Positions 8,803 to 18,474 of a stretch of 64,000 nucleotides of DNA are shown here, one piece after another. The notes beneath the pieces were generated by a model. The model made no database searches and had not been told where the DNA came from. It saw only the letters and a program-made list of their open reading frames with translations. The translations under genes and the position numbers were made by a program. Numbering within the stretch: the stretch's first letter is position 1; each line of letters opens with the position of its first letter. Source of the DNA: Pseudomonas sp. CBZ-4 (GTDB taxonomy: Bacteria > Pseudomonadota > Gammaproteobacteria > Pseudomonadales > Pseudomonadaceae); contig NZ_ANNV01000084.1 of NCBI RefSeq assembly GCF_000346755.1, positions 1 through 64,000 of the forward strand, read 5' to 3'.

Positions 8803-8876
8803 AGCAGTGATAGCAAATCGCCGCATTCCACCCAGAAGCGACGATTTGGCCGCCCTCCCCGCTGATGGTCGTCTCG

Positions 8877-10817
8877 ATGAAAATAAAAAATAAGCTGGTC
8901 CTTGCTTTCGTTTCCGTCGCTTTTATCCCGGTCAGCCTGGTCGCGGTGATCTCTGTCATGAACACGCGGACCCAGGCGGTCGATCAATTCATCGATGGCA
9001 GCACCCGGGAAATACGCCAGATCGATGGCAATATCCGCCAGTTTTTCGACGGTACGACGCAGAACGTCGATCAATTGTCCGCCGATCCTGTATACACTTC
9101 CGTGAACACGCTCAAAGATTACCAACCCGCCAACGCCGCCAGCCAACCGATGCCGGCCGAGGCGCAGCAGGTGATCGATCACTTTGCGCGCTACGGTGCG
9201 ACCCACCCCGCCGCTGCGATTCTGTCCATCGGCCTCGAAGACGGCACTTACGCCAAATGGCCCGATGACCCACAACTGGCCAAATACGATCCGCGCACGC
9301 GCCCCTGGTACAAGGCGGCAATGGCCAGCCCCGGCGAGACCGTGCGCACCCCGGCGTATTACTACGACAAAGACGACGTGGCACTGGTGGGCACCGCGCG
9401 CGCATTGCTGGATAACACCGGCAAGGCCAAGGGCGTGTTTGTGGTCAGCGTCTCGCTGAAGAACCTCACCGAGCTGGTCAAGAGCATCAAGCTCGGCGAA
9501 AGCGGCTACGTGATGCTGATCGAAGACGGCGTGGTGCTGGTGGACCCGCGCGACAACGGACACAACTTCAAGCCCCTCAAAGACCTGGGCGAACCCTACG
9601 CACAGTTGGCCAACACCGCCCAGGGTTCCACCGAGGTGGTGATCAATGGCGTGCGCTACATGGCCAATATCTGGACCTCGCCCGGCCTGGGCTGGCGATA
9701 TGTCGGCCTGATCGAATACAGCGAAGTGATGGCCGAGGCCACGCGCATGACCTACCTCACCAGCGCGATCGTTGCGGTGCTGGTGCTGATCTTCGGGCTG
9801 GTGGCGGCGGCGTTCTCCAAAGTCATCGTCAAACCCATCGGCCAGGTCAGCACCGGCTTGCAGTCCATCGCCCAGGGCGAAGGCGATTTGCGCCACGAGC
9901 TGCACGTGCAGGGCAAGGACGAAACCGCCGAGCTGGCCGGCTGGTTCAACAAGTTTCTCGCGGCGATCCGCCAGTTGATCCAGCACATCGGCGCGGCTTC
10001 GGCCAATTTGCAGGATGCTTCACGGGTCAACCGTGAAGTGGCGAACAATATGAACGACGCTGCGGGGCGCCAGCGCGAGGCGGTGGAATTGGTCTCTACG
10101 GCGTTCAACGAGATGGTCGCCACGGCCAACGAAGTCGCCCGCTCGTGCAGCGGTGCCGCCGAGTCGGCGGAGAACGGCCACCGCCGCGTCGCTGAAGGCA
10201 AACAGCAGATCGAAGTGACCACCGACAACGTCAACCGCCTGGGCCGCCGCCTGACCGAGTCGTCCCAGGCCATGATCGAACTGGAAGCGGGCAGCCGCAG
10301 CATCAACCAGATCCTCGGCACCATCCGCGCCATTGCCGAGCAGACCAACCTGCTGGCCCTCAACGCCGCCATCGAAGCCGCCCGGGCCGGCGATCAAGGT
10401 CGCGGTTTTGCGGTGGTGGCCGACGAAGTACGGGCCTTGGCCAAGCGCACCTCGGACTCCACCGGCGAGATCGAAAACCTGCTCGGCACCCTGGAAACCA
10501 AGACCCAGGAAGTCACCCAGAAAATGGGCAGTTGCCTGGACCTGTCGCGGGCCAGCGTGTCGTCCATCGAAAGCGCGCGGGACAGCTTCGAGGGCATCCA
10601 ATTGTCGGTCAACGAAATTCGCGACCAGAACCTGCAGATCTCGGCCGCCGCCGAGGAACAACACAGCGTGGCGGAAGAGATCAACCGGCATATCCAGCAG
10701 ATCTACGACGAAGCGCGACTGGTGGAAAGCCTGGCCAACTCGGCACAGGACGACTCGGGGCGGTTGTCGAACCTGTCGGATGAGTTGAATGGGTTGGTGG
10801 GGCGGTTCAAGTCCTAG
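8877..10817 (+). CDS. Methyl-accepting chemotaxis protein with periplasmic dCache sensor
   Basis: The protein has 646 residues. TM1 (about 5-28) is followed by a periplasmic domain of about 250 residues of dCache type ([18 protein letters not shown], then a second half with [15 protein letters not shown]). TM2 (about 290-310, [16 protein letters not shown]), a HAMP domain, and an MCP signalling domain with the tip [20 protein letters not shown] follow. The RPWY motif lies in the ligand pocket of many dCache domains that bind amino acids, amines or organic acids; the ligand here is not determinable. The ATG at 8877 is chosen for its typical [11 protein letters not shown] start; the ATG at 8865 is also possible, and neither has a clear ribosome site. 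Confidence 0.92.
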   Translation: MKIKNKLVLAFVSVAFIPVSLVAVISVMNTRTQAVDQFIDGSTREIRQIDGNIRQFFDGTTQNVDQLSADPVYTSVNTLKDYQPANAASQPMPAEAQQVIDHFARYGATHPAAAILSIGLEDGTYAKWPDDPQLAKYDPRTRPWYKAAMASPGETVRTPAYYYDKDDVALVGTARALLDNTGKAKGVFVVSVSLKNLTELVKSIKLGESGYVMLIEDGVVLVDPRDNGHNFKPLKDLGEPYAQLANTAQGSTEVVINGVRYMANIWTSPGLGWRYVGLIEYSEVMAEATRMTYLTSAIVAVLVLIFGLVAAAFSKVIVKPIGQVSTGLQSIAQGEGDLRHELHVQGKDETAELAGWFNKFLAAIRQLIQHIGAASANLQDASRVNREVANNMNDAAGRQREAVELVSTAFNEMVATANEVARSCSGAAESAENGHRRVAEGKQQIEVTTDNVNRLGRRLTESSQAMIELEAGSRSINQILGTIRAIAEQTNLLALNAAIEAARAGDQGRGFAVVADEVRALAKRTSDSTGEIENLLGTLETKTQEVTQKMGSCLDLSRASVSSIESARDSFEGIQLSVNEIRDQNLQISAAAEEQHSVAEEINRHIQQIYDEARLVESLANSAQDDSGRLSNLSDELNGLVGRFKS

Positions 10818-10832
10818 GGGGCTGCCAACATT

Positions 10833-10860
10833 ACCTTCGCAGGCCTGCTCCCGCGAAGGT
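10833..10860. terminator. Inverted repeat between convergent genes
   Basis: An 8-base stem (ACCTTCGC / GCGAAGGT) encloses aggcctgctccc. The inner sequence resembles another Pseudomonas REP class (cctgctcccgcgaaggt). It may end both converging transcripts, but there is no T tract. Confidence 0.4.
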
Positions 10861-10873
10861 GATGGTGGGGCTT

Positions 10874-12148
10874 TCATGAAAGCAGGCACCACCTGACCGC
10901 ACTTTCAAACCGTGTGACCTTGTCCGGGAAAGGCCATGTGCGGAACTGATAGCGTTCGACCCACACCGTGGGAAACACATCGCCCTGCTGGAAATGCCGG
11001 GTGCCGTTGTTGTCTCTCAATGAATGGCCCCACGGCAAAAAGGCAACCTTCCAATACCCACTGACCGGGCAGGTTTGGCCGCTGTAACTGCTGGGCGCGG
11101 ATAAGTGGGATTGGCTGAATGCTGGGGAGCCCGGTAAACCTAGGCCGGTGGCGGGGTCAAGGAGCTTGGCCTTGGCCAGCTCGGTGATCAGCGCCTCGCT
11201 GGGTTTGGGCGGGGGGATATTCGCCAGGCGGGATTCAAGCCATTGCAGCTTGCCGTCCCAGGGGGGCAGTTTGGCTGGGGGTAGAGGGAGGATGTCGTTG
11301 ATTTCGGGGACTTTGGGGTCGGCGTAGGAATACCTGGCGAGTATTCGCCAGATTTTTTCGTAGCGTTCGGCGCGTTCGAGATCTTCCTGTTGGCCTAGGT
11401 AGTGCAGGGTATTAGAGGATTCAGGGTTGCGAAAGCTGTTTGATAAACGCAAAGCTGACGAACTATGCCCGGCAGCAATTCCCATTTGAAACAGTTCGAG
11501 CGCTTGGTGAAACTCACCTGTTCTAGAAAGGTAAATAGCTAACGCATTAGCTGCCTCTCCATCCCCCTGCTCAGCAGCACAGCGACGCATCTGCCTCGCG
11601 ACGTCAGGAGCAATACTGATTGGCGCCAGTATATCCCCGACAACATGCTGGGCTTGAGCACTTCCGAGGTCGGCGGCCTTGCGGTAGTAACGTAGTGCCA
11701 TTTCCGTATCCTGCTTCAGTCCAGCCGTGCCTTTGCTCAAAAAGATACCGATCAGGTAGTACCCTGTCGCCACGCCGGCATCAATCAGTTGCTGACTCAA
11801 GCGCAAGTGTTCCTCGCCTCGGAGCATGAAGTGCCCGCGCATACTGCCGTTCTGCAGGTTTATATTGGCCTTGTAATGACTGTTCTCGGCTGCAATTCGG
11901 TACAGGCGCTCAATCTCTGCATCAACGGATGTGTCCTGCTTCAACAGGTTGTTTTTCTGCAGCCAACGGGCATATTGAAACAGGGCATCAGCCTCAGCAG
12001 AAGGCGTAGGAATGCGTTCATGTGCGCAAGCGAAGGCCAGCTTGGCCTTGATTTCAGTAAGCGGGATCAATGCAACCTCCTTCGCGGGCAAAGCTGAAGC
12101 AATAACGGCGCCGAATGCGGCCAGCAGCAAGAGATTCAGGCGCTTCAA
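10874..12148 (-). CDS. Sel1-repeat protein, probable immunity to the phospholipase effector
   Basis: The protein has 424 residues with an N-terminal signal peptide (MKRLNLLLLAAFGAVIASALPA), so it is probably periplasmic. The middle region (about 120-260) holds Sel1/TPR-like helical repeats (YYRKAADLGSAQAQHVVGDI, AANALAIYLSRTGEFHQALE). The C-terminal third resembles the DUF6396 module often found after such repeats. Immunity proteins of Tle5-type phospholipase D effectors are known to be exported Sel1-like proteins. The start overlaps the stop of the effector gene by 4 bases, consistent with one operon. Its GC content falls below that of its neighbours around 11400-12100, a sign of an accessory cassette. 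Confidence 0.8.
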   Translation of the reverse strand: MKRLNLLLLAAFGAVIASALPAKEVALIPLTEIKAKLAFACAHERIPTPSAEADALFQYARWLQKNNLLKQDTSVDAEIERLYRIAAENSHYKANINLQNGSMRGHFMLRGEEHLRLSQQLIDAGVATGYYLIGIFLSKGTAGLKQDTEMALRYYRKAADLGSAQAQHVVGDILAPISIAPDVARQMRRCAAEQGDGEAANALAIYLSRTGEFHQALELFQMGIAAGHSSSALRLSNSFRNPESSNTLHYLGQQEDLERAERYEKIWRILARYSYADPKVPEINDILPLPPAKLPPWDGKLQWLESRLANIPPPKPSEALITELAKAKLLDPATGLGLPGSPAFSQSHLSAPSSYSGQTCPVSGYWKVAFLPWGHSLRDNNGTRHFQQGDVFPTVWVERYQFRTWPFPDKVTRFESAVRWCLLS

Positions 12149-14046
12149 TCGAGGTCCCCCAGAATGACGCCGCCATAGTTGAATTTGACGAGCGGGCTAG
12201 AGGGTGAACTCTCGGCCTCTTGGAGATCGTTATTTTGATTAATAAGCTCCTGCCACGTATCGAACGCCACCTCAGGATCATCCTGCACCCCCTTCCCATC
12301 CGTATGCAGCCCCCACAACCGCCTCCTCAGCGCCTGCGTCACACTCATCCACTCATGGGCAATATTCAGCTCACTGTCCACCTGCATGCTCCGCGTGTTG
12401 ATATTGGCCGAGCCATGGGTGGTGAACACGTCGTCAACAATCATCAGCTTCGAATGGATATACACCGGCACCCACGGCTTACCCGCCGGCGAGTCCTTTG
12501 CCACCAGCGAGCACACATGCACTTTCAGGCCTGGACGTGGCTGCGGCACCTCTGTGCGGGTCTGGATCGCCTTGATCTGTCGGTTGAGTGCGGCCTCTCG
12601 GTACTCATGATTGACCCGACGTTCGCCCTGGGCTTCCCGGGCTTTATCACTTGCCTTGCCACCGCCCAACGCGTCGCTCAGGCGGGTCAAGGTGACCAGA
12701 GCCTGCTGTTCGACGAGTTCCGCCAACGACGGCGCCTGTTTATCCGCCTCGGCCTTGATCCGTGCAATGCGCTGCAACTTGCTGATCTCAGGCATCGTGT
12801 CGCCACGCCCAAGGCTTTCGAGCATGCGGTAGGTGTTCAGGGCGCCCGGACCTACGCCATCTTCACTGGCATTGGTGATCACAAACAGATGCAGGTTGCC
12901 GTGCAAACCTGGATCGCGTCCTGCGCGGGTTTGGTCGGCGGCGGCCTTGTTGATGGCCTCGGCCAATGGCGGCCAGCGAAAGTATTGGTTCTCGATATAG
13001 ATGAACTGAGTCGCGTTGTTCACGGCCTTCAGGTAGAGCTTTTCAATGTCACGCTTGCCTTCTTGCGCCTGGGTACGCACCAGTTGGGCCAACTGGCGAG
13101 TGGCGCCGGGGATGCATGTCAGTGTTGGCCCTACCTGCTTGGCCTGGCGGGAAAGCAGCAAGTCTTCACCCGTTTCCTTGCGCCAGGCGGTGGCGAAGTT
13201 ATGGTGCAGGTGCTCGAGGATCGGCCCGCTGACCTGGCTGGAAATATCCTGGCGCGGCGTATCACCACGCGGCCCGCGGTTGGGCTCGGGCTTGGCCCCT
13301 TCGGTGCGATTGCGCGCGGTGTGATCGTTGGTATCCCAATACTCATCGAGCATGTTGTGGCCCATGACAAAGCCGACAGCGCGATCTTTCAGCTCATAGT
13401 CGACCAGCACGGTTTTCTGATGGTGCGTCACGGCCACCGCCAACGCGCCTAACGTCCCAGCGCTAAGCTGCGGATCAAGACTTTTGTATTTGGCCTGGTG
13501 AGCAATTTCAGCCCGTTCATACAGGCTGAAACCACGGCTGACAAACACCGGCACACTGCGCACCACGCGCATGGCCGGTGCCAGATGATCGGCAAATGCG
13601 CATTGGGAAAACCAATGCCGGTCATACGCATATTGATCGGCCGTGGAAGGTTGCAGCGCCCGGTCCTTGATACGGTACGGGCCCTTGCCAGGCAAGTTGG
13701 CCTCACCCGCTGCGCCGGCACTGTTGAACGGCGATTCCCAACCCAGTATTCGCACCTCGACGCCTTCACGCGCCTTGCACATCAGCAATTCGCCGATCGT
13801 TGGGCTGTTGCCGTCACGAATGAAATACATCGACGGCTGAAAGCCCCAGCAAATGATGTCGATGGTTCTCGTGGCGTTGGCGATGGCCACATGCACGGCC
13901 TTGAAGGCTTCTTCGCCGTTGATGAGTGGCTGGTAGGTGGCTTGCACCGGATGATACTCACTGCGCTGCACGTACCAGGGCGCGGTGCAGGTGGCTTGCT
14001 GGGTGTGGCGCAGGGCGATGGGCACGACGATGTCGGATTGAGTCAT
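12145..14046 (-). CDS. Type VI secretion phospholipase D effector (Tle5 family)
   Basis: The protein has 633 residues, lacks a signal peptide and carries two HxKxxxxD catalytic motifs of the phospholipase D superfamily: His209-Lys211-Asp216 (HQKTVLVD) and His531-Lys533-Asp538 (HSKLMIVD). The two motifs come together in one active site that cleaves phospholipid head groups. P. aeruginosa PldA/PldB of the Tle5 family are delivered by type VI secretion into the periplasm of rival bacteria and into host cells. Placement directly after vgrG and before a Sel1-type immunity gene, with 4-base overlaps on both sides, supports that role. Both motifs are intact, so the protein should be active. Confidence 0.88.
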   Translation of the reverse strand: MTQSDIVVPIALRHTQQATCTAPWYVQRSEYHPVQATYQPLINGEEAFKAVHVAIANATRTIDIICWGFQPSMYFIRDGNSPTIGELLMCKAREGVEVRILGWESPFNSAGAAGEANLPGKGPYRIKDRALQPSTADQYAYDRHWFSQCAFADHLAPAMRVVRSVPVFVSRGFSLYERAEIAHQAKYKSLDPQLSAGTLGALAVAVTHHQKTVLVDYELKDRAVGFVMGHNMLDEYWDTNDHTARNRTEGAKPEPNRGPRGDTPRQDISSQVSGPILEHLHHNFATAWRKETGEDLLLSRQAKQVGPTLTCIPGATRQLAQLVRTQAQEGKRDIEKLYLKAVNNATQFIYIENQYFRWPPLAEAINKAAADQTRAGRDPGLHGNLHLFVITNASEDGVGPGALNTYRMLESLGRGDTMPEISKLQRIARIKAEADKQAPSLAELVEQQALVTLTRLSDALGGGKASDKAREAQGERRVNHEYREAALNRQIKAIQTRTEVPQPRPGLKVHVCSLVAKDSPAGKPWVPVYIHSKLMIVDDVFTTHGSANINTRSMQVDSELNIAHEWMSVTQALRRRLWGLHTDGKGVQDDPEVAFDTWQELINQNNDLQEAESSPSSPLVKFNYGGVILGDLD

Positions 14047-16739
14047 GAGGTTTTCCCTTCCGGGTCACTCGATGGGTTGGTCACGGCGGCGTACAAGGCA
14101 CGGTGGTCCGTGTGCGAGAGGGGCTGACTCAGCGCGCTATCGGTTAGCACATGATGATTGTGCAAGCCGCCATTGGCCAGGTTGGCCTGATCGGCATTGC
14201 GATATTCGCTGGGCACCGGTATTTGGTAACTCACCCCGTTGGCCAGCTGCATTCGGTATTGCTGAGTCACCACCTCGTGGTTGATTGATACGAGCCCCGT
14301 CTTATCCAGCACACCTTGCTTGAGCACCGCCCCATCGGCGTAAAGTGTGTAGGGCATACCCGCCCAACCTTGACCCGGAGCATTAGGGGTCAGCGGCACA
14401 CGAAACTGCACGGGTTGCTTGGACAGGCTGATCGGGTATTCAGGATGTGTGGCCGACATATTGGCGGGGCCCAAATAGACAACCTTCGCCGATTTGACAA
14501 TGTGCTTGCCCTGAGTCCCGGACTCGATGCCGACTTGATCAAGGGTGATGTAGCTACCGCCAGCATTCAGGGTGATTTTCTTTTTTGCGACAATGCGGAT
14601 TTCATCTTCGGTACTGATGATCTCCAAGCCATTGCGTGCCAGTACTTCCAACGTGTCGTTCTGTGCCTGAACACACACAGGGCCTGCGTTGGCAATCAAC
14701 TTGACACCCACCTTGCGCACAAACAGGCTGACGCCCTGCCCCACCCCGATAAACAGCCGTTTGAGCACACTGATATCCGCCTCGGCTCCGGCGTTGACCA
14801 TCAGGTTGTGCTGCGCAGCCAGCTGCAAGTGCTGCCCACTGGTCAGGGCAACGCCTTGAGGGGCACTGAGCAGCAACACGGACGATTGCAGTTGTTCCAG
14901 GTCTTGCTTGAGCAAGTTCAATTGCGCTTGCACATCGGCGGGGTCGGCACTCGCGGCGCTGGCATCAGCAGACAATCCCTCCAACTGCTCACCTGCTTGC
15001 TGCAGACGCGCCACCGCCGCACTCATTTCCAGCATCTGCCCCTGTGCCTTGGGCTGCCCATCAGCACTGATGAAAATACCGCTGCCAGCACGTACCGCTG
15101 CATGCCCGTCAGTGCGCAACTCCGCACCCTGTCCTCTCGGTTGGCGTTGTGCATCCACCAAATGCCCCAAATTCAACTGGCTCTTGCCACTGTGCTCCGT
15201 ACTCAACTTAATGTGTTCCTGCCCCCGCGTGTCATCCATGCGCAACTTGTTGTTCGCTGGAGTACGCAGCACGTTGCGTTTGTAATTGCGCAAGGTCACG
15301 TGATCAACGTGCTGGCTGTCATGCAGGGCATGGGCGATGTAGGGCCGATCCGGGTCGCCTTGTTCGAAGGCGATGGCGACTTCGGTGCCGGGGATCAGGG
15401 GCAGGTGCAGGCCGTGGGTGTCGCCGGCGTAGGGACGGGCCAGGCGTAGCCAGAGGCTTTCTTCGCCGGGTTTCCAGGTGTCGCGGTCGAAGAGGAAGCT
15501 CACGCGGTAGCGGCCTTCCATATCGATATGAGCGTAGGGGTCGTTCGCCTGGGGGCTGGTGATGCGGGCCGGGACGGTGCCGGCGATTTGCGGTTTGGCT
15601 TGTGGGGCTGGGCGAAAGCAGAGGGTTTCTGAATAGGGGATGGCCTTGAATGTGGCTTCGAAACTGCTGTTGCGGGCCGCTGTGGTGGTCATGCACGTGA
15701 TCACCGCGCCTGGGTTGAAGGCCTGGGGCGCGCCGCCGCTGATCTTGAGGACCTGGCCCGGCGCAAGGGTGGCGCTGCTGCTGATGCCACTCAAAAGCGT
15801 CTGTTGGTTCAGGTACTGCTCGTGGCGCAGGCGTGCGTAGAAATAGCCGCTTTCACATTGCAGGTCTTCGTCTTGATCGAGTCGATTGCCGAGGACCGTG
15901 TAGGGTTCGGCGTAGTGGTACGCATCGCCATAGGTACCGGATGTGTAGTCGACCTCGCCGTTGAGTTGGACGCTGGCGTCACGGTGGTGGTAGGCGCGCA
16001 CGCTGACGTGTTGCTCGACCACCTGGTGGCTGGATTGCAACGCCCACACACCGTCCTGTCCGCTGCTGCCGAGCCCGGATTGCGGGCGGAATGGCAGTTC
16101 TACGTCGAACTGGTAACCACGCTGGCTATCGAAAAATTCGACGACGTCGATGCGCAGGCGTTCGTCGCTGGTGAAGCGATACCAGATGCCCACCTCGGCC
16201 AGCAACCGGCTGATGAAGGCCAGGTCGCTTTCGCCATATTGCATGACCTGTTCACGCCGGGGGTAGTCGCGCTTGAGGTTGAACAGGAAGTCCTGGCCTT
16301 CGAAACCGTGGCGGGTGCGCAGGATGTGTTCGACGATTTCGGGCACGGATTGGTGTTGGTAGATACGGAACTGCCGGCCACGTTCAAGCAGGGCGATTCG
16401 GGGTTGCAGGGTGAGTGTGTAGGTGGCCTGGTCGTTGGAGCCGGACTGGCGCGCGAAGTGGGTGACCACGCCGTGCAGGGTGCGCAACGGTTTGATCTTG
16501 GGCGGGGTCATACCCAATAACGGGAGCTTCTGCGCGGGGGCGTGCAGGCTGAAGCTGGCGGGTTTGCCCAGCATGGAGTCGGCGGCCAGATCAAGGTCGG
16601 GGCTGGTGAACTCCACGCGGTAGGTGAATGGCTGGCTGAGCTGTTCCTGGCCATTAAAGGCCAGGACGTCGAGCGGCGCCGCCACGTTGCTCACCCATAA
16701 TGTATGGCGGCTGTGATCGAAGAACAGGCAGGACGTCAT
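14043..16739 (-). CDS. vgrG: Type VI secretion spike protein VgrG with extended C-terminus
   Basis: The protein has 898 residues. The first 350 residues are the gp27-like part (LFDHSRHTLWVSNVAAPLDV, then RYPRREQ-type motifs around SDLAFISRLLAEVGIWYRF). The gp5-like OB fold lies around 385-480 (DPYAHIDMEGRYRVSFLFDR). A DUF2345 region follows, with a long beta-helical part to about residue 750. The last 150 residues form an extra domain of transthyretin-like character (LYADGAVLKQGVLDKTGLVS) that probably docks the phospholipase encoded next. AGGAG precedes the ATG. No structural type VI genes lie in the window, so this is an orphan vgrG island using a machine encoded elsewhere. Confidence 0.93.
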   Translation of the reverse strand: MTSCLFFDHSRHTLWVSNVAAPLDVLAFNGQEQLSQPFTYRVEFTSPDLDLAADSMLGKPASFSLHAPAQKLPLLGMTPPKIKPLRTLHGVVTHFARQSGSNDQATYTLTLQPRIALLERGRQFRIYQHQSVPEIVEHILRTRHGFEGQDFLFNLKRDYPRREQVMQYGESDLAFISRLLAEVGIWYRFTSDERLRIDVVEFFDSQRGYQFDVELPFRPQSGLGSSGQDGVWALQSSHQVVEQHVSVRAYHHRDASVQLNGEVDYTSGTYGDAYHYAEPYTVLGNRLDQDEDLQCESGYFYARLRHEQYLNQQTLLSGISSSATLAPGQVLKISGGAPQAFNPGAVITCMTTTAARNSSFEATFKAIPYSETLCFRPAPQAKPQIAGTVPARITSPQANDPYAHIDMEGRYRVSFLFDRDTWKPGEESLWLRLARPYAGDTHGLHLPLIPGTEVAIAFEQGDPDRPYIAHALHDSQHVDHVTLRNYKRNVLRTPANNKLRMDDTRGQEHIKLSTEHSGKSQLNLGHLVDAQRQPRGQGAELRTDGHAAVRAGSGIFISADGQPKAQGQMLEMSAAVARLQQAGEQLEGLSADASAASADPADVQAQLNLLKQDLEQLQSSVLLLSAPQGVALTSGQHLQLAAQHNLMVNAGAEADISVLKRLFIGVGQGVSLFVRKVGVKLIANAGPVCVQAQNDTLEVLARNGLEIISTEDEIRIVAKKKITLNAGGSYITLDQVGIESGTQGKHIVKSAKVVYLGPANMSATHPEYPISLSKQPVQFRVPLTPNAPGQGWAGMPYTLYADGAVLKQGVLDKTGLVSINHEVVTQQYRMQLANGVSYQIPVPSEYRNADQANLANGGLHNHHVLTDSALSQPLSHTDHRALYAAVTNPSSDPEGKTS

Positions 16740-16857
16740 TCCTTTACTCCTGAACGCAAAAGAGCCCAGAGAGTAAAGTTTTGCTATCGCAAATGAATGT
16801 CGGAAAATTCGACTTTACGAGAAAGGCACTTCCTGATCAGCCCCTCTCAATTTGCTT

Positions 16858-17346
16858 CTACTCCGCAGCGAGACGATGCACCTCAATCACCAACCCCTCC
16901 TCCTCACTCGGCACACAGAAGTGACGGGTAATCAGATCAAACTCCGCATCCGTCGCCGCAAAATCATGCTCGCCCCGGGCATTCCTGGCGTGCAGCCGGG
17001 CGCGGCACGTGGCGTCGTCCAGTTCCAGGTAATGCAGGCAGTGCGGCACCTGGGCCGTCTGCGCCAGGCCTCGCAGCCACTCGCGGTTGGCCAGGGTGTT
17101 GGCCGGAAAATCCAGCACCACATTGACCCCCGATTGCAGCAAACGGATCACCAGCGGCTCGAGCACGCCGCGGATACGTTGGGCGCTGCGCAGGTAGTCT
17201 GCGATGGAGAGGATCTCCCCCGGATAGAGCTGTGCCAACCAGTGGTCTTCGCTGAGCACAATGGCGGCGTGTTCGGCAGCGAGGCGGTTGGCGAGCGTGG
17301 ATTTGCCGGAGGCGATCTTGCCGCACAGCAGATGCAGGGTTGGCAT
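16858..17346 (-). CDS. Small P-loop kinase-like ATPase
   Basis: The protein has 162 residues with a Walker A motif at residues 9-17 (GKIASGKST) right after the first strand. It resembles the AAA_33/zeta-like family of predicted kinases that phosphorylate small molecules. The later segment LDDATCRARLHARNARGEH has the arginines typical of the lid of such kinases. The ATG at 17346 is preceded by AAGGAA; a longer start at 17403 lacks this and adds a non-conserved leader. The substrate is unknown. An antitoxin partner, as in zeta toxin systems, is not seen, so a toxin role is not supported. Confidence 0.8.
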   Translation of the reverse strand: MPTLHLLCGKIASGKSTLANRLAAEHAAIVLSEDHWLAQLYPGEILSIADYLRSAQRIRGVLEPLVIRLLQSGVNVVLDFPANTLANREWLRGLAQTAQVPHCLHYLELDDATCRARLHARNARGEHDFAATDAEFDLITRHFCVPSEEEGLVIEVHRLAAE

Positions 17347-17517
17347 GGGGACGTTTCCTTGTGTCGGGTCAAAGAGAATGCCCGCCGCTGCATGGCAGGG
17401 CAACGCTCTTCAATCCCTGAACTATGCTCTAGCAGCCATTGGGAGCCCAACGCGTCCGAAGGCACTGGGCGCGGCGGTTGATGCCCGCCATCCATGGCCT
17501 TTTGGATAGGAAGTCCT

Positions 17518-18468
17518 ATGACCAGACAGACAAGCGTATTGGGCCTGCTCGCCCTGCTCCCCCTGGCCCTGGCCCACGCCGACGATGGTGGCATCAGCTT
17601 CTGGCTGCCCGGCCAGTTCGGCGCACTCGCCGCTGCCCCGGTCACGCCTGGCTGGAGCCTGCCGCTGATCTACTACCACGTCAAAGCCAGCGATGACAAA
17701 AACAAGGCCTTCCCACGCGGCGGGCGTACCGTGGTCGGGCTGGATGCGGAGGCCGACCTGCTCTTCGCCAGCCCCACCTACACCTTTGAAACCCCGGTGC
17801 TGGGCGGTGCCCAGGCGGCGATTTCGGCGGTGGGTGCGGTGGCGCGGTCCGAAGCCAGTATCGATGCGACGGTGACCGGCCCGCGCGGCCGTTCGTTTTC
17901 CGGCGGGACCCACGACAGCCTCAAGGGCGGCAGCGATCTCTACCTGCTCGGCACCTTGAAGTGGAACCATGGCGTGCACAACTTCATGGCCTACACCATG
18001 GGCAATATTCCCATCGGCGCCTATGACCCCAACCGCCTGGTGAATATCGGCCTGGGCCACGCCGCCCTGGACGCCGGCGGTGGCTACACCTACTTCGACA
18101 AGACCAACGAATTCTCCGCCGTGGCCGGTATGACCTACAACTGGGAAAACCGCGACACCCGCTATCAGAACGGCATCGACGCCCACCTCGACCTCAGCGC
18201 CTCGCACTTCTTCACCTCGCAAACCCTGGTCGGCCTGGTCGGCTACTACTTCGAACAAGTCACCGGCGACAGTGGCAGCGGCGCGACCCTGGGGGATTTC
18301 AAGTCACGGGTCGCCGGGATCGGCCCGCAGGCCGGGCATTTCTTCAAGGTGAGCGATGAGTTGTGGTACGCCAATATCAAGGGTTATTACGAGTTCGACG
18401 CCAAGAACCGCCCCGATGGCTGGAACATGTGGGTGTCGCTGGTCATTCCCCTGAATGGCAAGAAATGA
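17518..18468 (+). CDS. SphA-family outer membrane protein (phenol degradation meta-pathway type)
   Basis: The protein has 316 residues. A signal peptide (cleavage after about residue 22, LALAHA) is followed by a beta-rich sequence that ends in a terminal strand (WNMWVSLVIPLNGKK). Repeated aromatic strands such as GGGYTYFDKTNEFSAVAGMTYNWE are typical of the family sometimes called SphA or MetA-pathway phenol degradation proteins, thought to be outer membrane channels for hydrophobic substrates. The ATG at 17518 follows GGAAG at good spacing. No aromatic catabolic genes are adjacent, so the substrate cannot be inferred. Confidence 0.82.
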   Translation: MTRQTSVLGLLALLPLALAHADDGGISFWLPGQFGALAAAPVTPGWSLPLIYYHVKASDDKNKAFPRGGRTVVGLDAEADLLFASPTYTFETPVLGGAQAAISAVGAVARSEASIDATVTGPRGRSFSGGTHDSLKGGSDLYLLGTLKWNHGVHNFMAYTMGNIPIGAYDPNRLVNIGLGHAALDAGGGYTYFDKTNEFSAVAGMTYNWENRDTRYQNGIDAHLDLSASHFFTSQTLVGLVGYYFEQVTGDSGSGATLGDFKSRVAGIGPQAGHFFKVSDELWYANIKGYYEFDAKNRPDGWNMWVSLVIPLNGKK

Positions 18469-18474
18469 CCGCCC

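Noticed and set aside
8691..9986. 431-codon minus-strand frame opposite the second chemoreceptor
   Set aside because: Low-complexity Asp/His/Gly-rich translation, no start context, and it crosses REP sequence.
16858..17346. Zeta-type toxin of a toxin-antitoxin system
   Set aside because: The protein has only the P-loop in common with zeta toxins, and no small antitoxin gene lies beside it.
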